From: CALEUX01 sp037439945
Lineage (GTDB): Bacteria; Bacteroidota; Bacteroidia; Bacteroidales; Marinilabiliaceae
Length of the DNA stretch: 18,914 bases
Direction of reading: 5' to 3'
Assembly (NCBI GenBank): GCA_037439945.1
Contig: JBBIVA010000071.1
Coordinates: 1-18,914, forward strand
Below the pieces are notes generated by a model, which was given only the letters and a program-made list of their open reading frames with translations, was not told where the DNA came from and did no database searches. Position 1 is the first letter of the stretch, and every line of letters begins with the position of its first letter. Made by a program: the position numbers and the translations under genes. Below are positions 15,897 to 18,914 of this stretch, piece after piece.

Positions 15897-15928
15897 TTTG
15901 GATAAAGAATTAATCTTATTTAAATTTG
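15897..15928 (+). promoter_or_regulatory. Bacteroidota-type promoter of the DUF5916 gene
   Basis: TTTG (15897-15900), a 20-base spacer and TAAATTTG (15921-15928) match the Bacteroides consensus TTTG-N19-21-TAnnTTTG exactly. Predicted start is about 15935, roughly 150 bases before the chosen start codon. This is the best promoter match in the window and implies housekeeping-sigma expression. Confidence 0.75.
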
Positions 15929-16083
15929 TTAGATAATCCCTTCTTTTAATCCATTGCCCTTCTGCTAGTGTGCCTGTTTGGAATATTGTTTTTTGTATTC
16001 CCAATCATCGTCAAATTATCAATTTATTTTATATGGCATTTGGTTATTTAATGATTTTTTATCTTTTACCCCACGTAAATTAT

Positions 16084-18489
16084 ATGAAGCTTAAGATTGT
16101 ATTATTATTGGTTATTTTATGTCAGATAACTACTGAAGCCCAGGTTAAAAAAAGTGTGGATGCACTTCGGATTGAAACGCCCTTGGTAATTGACGGAGCC
16201 CTAAGCGAGGAAGTTTACAATCAGGTTAAACCGGCAAAAGATTTCGTTCAACTTCAGCCTTACAACGGACGCCCATCTCTTCAACCAACTGAAGCATGGT
16301 TCTTTTTTGATCATAATGCCTTATATGTTGGGGCCATGTTATACGACAGTGCGCCAGACAGTATATTTAATTATTTGTCTGAAAGGGATAATATTGGAGT
16401 ATCTGATTATTTTGGAGTTTACTTTGACCCATATAACCAGGGTCAATTGGCCTATGGATTTTTCATTACCCCTTCGGGTGTCCAAATTGATATTAAAGCA
16501 GTAAAAAGTGATGATGATAATGAAGATGGCAACTGGAATGCAGTTTGGGAAAGTAAAACACAGATAACTGACAGGGGTTGGGTTGTTGAAATGCGAATCC
16601 CTTATTCGGCCCTAAGGTTTTCAGAGAAGGCCGGAACTACCTGGGGCCTTAATATGTTTCGAAATATCAGGAGGCACAGCTCAAATAATTCATGGAATTT
16701 TTTAGATCGAAAAGTGTCAGGGTTTATTCATCAACAAGGGGAGTTAAAGGGTATTAAAGGAATAAATTCGCCCGTGAGATTATCATTTAGCCCATATTCC
16801 GCAGTTTATTATGAAAAAAAGAGTGAAGGTTCGTCCGAGTTTTTGTATAGGGGTGGAATGGATGTAAAATATGGAATAACAGAGAGTTTTACTCTTGACA
16901 TGATGTTGGTCCCAGATTTTGGGCAGGTTCAATCTGATGATAAACAACTTAATCTTTCACCATACGAATTGTATTATGACGAAAACAGGCAGTTTTTCAA
17001 CGAGGGAACAGAACTGTTCCAAAGGGCGGATATATTTTATTCACGGCGCATAGGAGCAAGGCCTAAGTTTCCTGCCAGGAGCCATATTCAGGAAAATGAA
17101 GAAGTACATTTTAATCCAACAGAAACAAGGCTGGCTAATGCCACCAAAGTTTCAGGACGAACGAATAACGGTTGGGGTTTGGGCGTGCTCAATGCCATGT
17201 CGGTGCCATCATATGGTGAAGTAATTGATACAATTACAAGGGTAAAAAGAGAAGTCCTGGTTCAACCTTTTACCAATTACAATATTTCGGTTATTGATAA
17301 ATCACTCAAAAACAACTCCTACATTAGCCTCATAAACTCCAATATGTCAATGGCTAATAATCCGTTTAGTGCTAATGTTACTGCTACCGAATTTCAGTTA
17401 AGAGATAAATCTAAAACCTATGCTGTTATAGGTAAGGGGGGGGTGAGTAATAGAGGGGGGGCAGAAATTGAATCAGGTTATTTCGTTGACATTGAAGCCG
17501 AAAGGAATAAGGGTCAGTTACAATATGGGATTGAGCAAACATTAATTTCAGATAAATACAATCCGAACGATTTGGGTTTTTTGAGGCGCAATAACAGGGT
17601 TGATACGGAAATGTATATTCACTACCAGGTAGTTGAACCGGTTGGTATTTTCAGGGAGTATAATTTTACCTATTGGTTTGAGCATAATCGAATTTATAAT
17701 CCTAATGTGCTAAGTGCTAACGAAATGGGGTTAAACTCAAATTTTACATTAAAAAACAACTATTATATTAACATAAATGGTTCAGTTAGCTCCGACCGAA
17801 ATGACTATTATGAACCAAGGGTAAAAGGCCGGTTTGTTAAATATACCCCGGAATATAGTTATAATCTGAATCTTAACACTGATTCACGAAAAAGGATAAA
17901 CGCATATTTTCATTACGGTCATGCAGGTCAACCCGAAATAGGCACCTATGCCGATTATGGTACTGTTAATATAAGATGGCGTATTGGCTATCGTTTTCAA
18001 ACCAGTTACAGGTTTAGCTATAATATTACAAAAAATCAAATTGGATTTGCAAAAACCAAAAATGATAATAATGATATTTATTTTGCTGAAAGAGATGTTA
18101 ATAAAACTGATAATATCTGGTCGTCAAGTTATGTAATAAACAATAAAGCAAATATCAACCTGAGGGTCCGGCACCATTGGACCGGGAGCGAAAATAAAAG
18201 CTTTTATCTGTTACAAAAGGATGGTACTTTGTTACCTGAACCTTCGTTTTCAGATAACGTTGACCAGAATTTTAACGCGTTTAATGTTGATATGGCCTTT
18301 AGGTGGATTTTTGCACCCGGATCTGAATTAGTATGTGCATGGAAAAATGCAGCATATTCAGAAGATGCTCTGGTTGTGAGGAATTTTTGGGACAACCTGA
18401 GAGATACCTGGCTTAACCAATCAAATAGTTTTTCGGTAAAGGTTTTATATTATTTTGATTATAACAACCTAAGCAAAAGGGAAGGATGA
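16084..18489 (+). CDS. CBM9-like/DUF5916 outer-membrane protein
   Basis: The protein has 801 residues from the ATG at 16084, which gives a proper signal peptide (MKLKIVLLLVILCQITTEAQ). A GTG 114 bases upstream is in frame but adds an unlikely N-terminus. Residues about 26-182 form a CBM9-like beta-sandwich (PLVIDGALSEEVYNQV; EAWFFFDHNALYVGAMLYD; DYFGVYFDPYNQGQ; WVVEMRIPYSALRF). The rest is a DUF5916 beta-barrel with the hallmark YYDENRQFFNEGTELF (297-312), FYSRRIG (318-324) and YNPNDLGFL further on, ending in strand-like KVLYYFDYNNL. The family is widespread and outer-membrane located in Bacteroidota. Its role is unproven, and glycan or peptide binding is the usual guess. Two G tracts (G8 and G7 at 17436-17461) inside the gene are unusual for this AT-rich sequence. 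Confidence 0.88.
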   Translation: MKLKIVLLLVILCQITTEAQVKKSVDALRIETPLVIDGALSEEVYNQVKPAKDFVQLQPYNGRPSLQPTEAWFFFDHNALYVGAMLYDSAPDSIFNYLSERDNIGVSDYFGVYFDPYNQGQLAYGFFITPSGVQIDIKAVKSDDDNEDGNWNAVWESKTQITDRGWVVEMRIPYSALRFSEKAGTTWGLNMFRNIRRHSSNNSWNFLDRKVSGFIHQQGELKGIKGINSPVRLSFSPYSAVYYEKKSEGSSEFLYRGGMDVKYGITESFTLDMMLVPDFGQVQSDDKQLNLSPYELYYDENRQFFNEGTELFQRADIFYSRRIGARPKFPARSHIQENEEVHFNPTETRLANATKVSGRTNNGWGLGVLNAMSVPSYGEVIDTITRVKREVLVQPFTNYNISVIDKSLKNNSYISLINSNMSMANNPFSANVTATEFQLRDKSKTYAVIGKGGVSNRGGAEIESGYFVDIEAERNKGQLQYGIEQTLISDKYNPNDLGFLRRNNRVDTEMYIHYQVVEPVGIFREYNFTYWFEHNRIYNPNVLSANEMGLNSNFTLKNNYYININGSVSSDRNDYYEPRVKGRFVKYTPEYSYNLNLNTDSRKRINAYFHYGHAGQPEIGTYADYGTVNIRWRIGYRFQTSYRFSYNITKNQIGFAKTKNDNNDIYFAERDVNKTDNIWSSSYVINNKANINLRVRHHWTGSENKSFYLLQKDGTLLPEPSFSDNVDQNFNAFNVDMAFRWIFAPGSELVCAWKNAAYSEDALVVRNFWDNLRDTWLNQSNSFSVKVLYYFDYNNLSKREG

Positions 18490-18541
18490 GGGGAAAAATT
18501 AATTATTACCCATTTGATTTAATAAATTTAATATTATTTCA

Positions 18542-18901
18542 ATGAAAAAAGTTACCGGAATTGGTGGTATATTTTTTAAATGTGACAATCCTGACCGAAT
18601 AAAAGATTGGTATAAAACTCATCTTGGTTTGAATACTGATGAATATGGAACATGTTTTGAATGGTATCAGGGTGATGATAAACAAAAAAAGGGATTTACC
18701 CAATGGAGTCCGTTTAAAAAGGATACTGAATATTTTGCTCCATCCAGAAAAGATTTTATGATTAATTACAGGGTTGCAAATATAGAGGAGTTGGTAAACC
18801 AGCTTAAAAAGGTAGGTGTAACTATTCTTGATGAAATTGAGAGTTTTGATTATGGAAAATTCCTGTTTTCAGCGTTGCAACACCCTAAAAATTTTTGTTG
18901 A
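18542..18901 (+). CDS. VOC-superfamily (glyoxalase-like) protein with abnormal C-terminus
   Basis: This 119-residue protein opens MKKVTGIGGIFFKCDNP, then WYKTHLGLNTDEYGTCFEW (23-41), GFTQWSPF (51-58), DFMINYRVANIEEL (71-84) and VTILDEIESFDYGKF (93-107), a clear glyoxalase/dioxygenase-superfamily pattern. Relatives continue after Y-G-K-F into a strand carrying D-P-E-G-N and E-L-W, which supplies a metal-ligand glutamate. Here the reading changes to LFSALQHPKNFC and stops. Neither other frame restores the motif before the window ends, so a single indel does not explain it. The gene is probably truncated or has been replaced at its 3' end, and may be a pseudogene. It lies 52 bases after the DUF5916 stop in the same direction. 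Confidence 0.75.
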   Translation: MKKVTGIGGIFFKCDNPDRIKDWYKTHLGLNTDEYGTCFEWYQGDDKQKKGFTQWSPFKKDTEYFAPSRKDFMINYRVANIEELVNQLKKVGVTILDEIESFDYGKFLFSALQHPKNFC

Positions 18902-18914
18902 TTATTTCGTATAA

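Larger units (their letters stand above)
15665..16083. other. 419-base divergent intergenic region
   Basis: This region separates the minus-strand yceI gene from the plus-strand DUF5916 gene. It contains one promoter for each direction (listed separately), a cluster of inverted repeats in the yceI leader, and a leader of about 150 bases for the plus-strand gene. No RNA gene or additional protein gene is supported. Confidence 0.6.

Noticed and set aside
15970..16083. GTG start extending the DUF5916 protein by 38 residues
   Set aside because: The ATG at 16084 begins a standard signal peptide. The extension would place another hydrophobic stretch before it. It does lie downstream of the predicted promoter, so it is not formally excluded.
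18542..18914. Single-base frameshift as the cause of the odd VOC C-terminus
   Set aside because: Reading the other two frames after the break does not recover the D-P-E-G-N/E-L-W strand, so one indel does not explain it.
1..18914. CRISPR array, tRNA, rRNA, insertion sequence or integrase
   Set aside because: No regularly spaced repeats, cloverleaf-like segments, rRNA-like stretches or transposase/integrase motifs were seen on either strand.

Overview
The window looks like a chromosomal segment of a Bacteroidota bacterium. The evidence is an AT-rich sequence, a SusC/SusD pair, a Bacteroidota-type ECF sigma/FecR pair, a DUF5916 outer-membrane protein, few Shine-Dalgarno sequences, and one very good match to the Bacteroides-type promoter (TTTG, about 20 bases, TAnnTTTG). 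No rRNA, tRNA, CRISPR array, transposase or integrase was found.

Region 1 (about 50-11709, all minus strand) is a polysaccharide utilisation locus. Read 5' to 3' on the minus strand, the order is ECF sigma factor, FecR-type anti-sigma factor, SusC-like TonB-dependent receptor with an N-terminal STN signalling domain, SusD-like glycan-binding lipoprotein, a secreted (beta/alpha)8-type putative glycosidase, and a lipoprotein six-hairpin (clan GH-L-like) putative glycosidase. The STN domain, FecR and sigma factor together form a trans-envelope induction relay. A glycan imported by SusC/D would release the sigma factor and switch on the operon. A strong hairpin separates susD from the two enzyme genes, and a second lies between fecR and susC. 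I cannot place either enzyme in a family of known specificity, so the substrate is open.

Region 2 (about 11882-15840, minus strand) starts with a lone DUF2147 periplasmic protein that has its own terminator. Next to it is a small cluster. A canonical YceI protein and a porin-like beta-barrel protein appear to share a promoter and end at a terminator. They are followed by a divergent second YceI-like protein and an Rrf2 regulator. The Rrf2 protein carries three cysteines in the place of the IscR Fe-S ligands and appears to start at TTG. Two YceI relatives around a porin, next to a possible Fe-S sensor, is the least expected grouping in the window.

Region 3 (about 15897-18901, plus strand) is divergent from region 2. 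It holds a promoter, a secreted CBM9-like/DUF5916 outer-membrane protein containing two long G tracts, and a VOC-family protein that loses family similarity near its C-terminus, close to the window edge. The 15665-16083 intergenic region carries both divergent promoters and a run of nested inverted repeats in the YceI leader.
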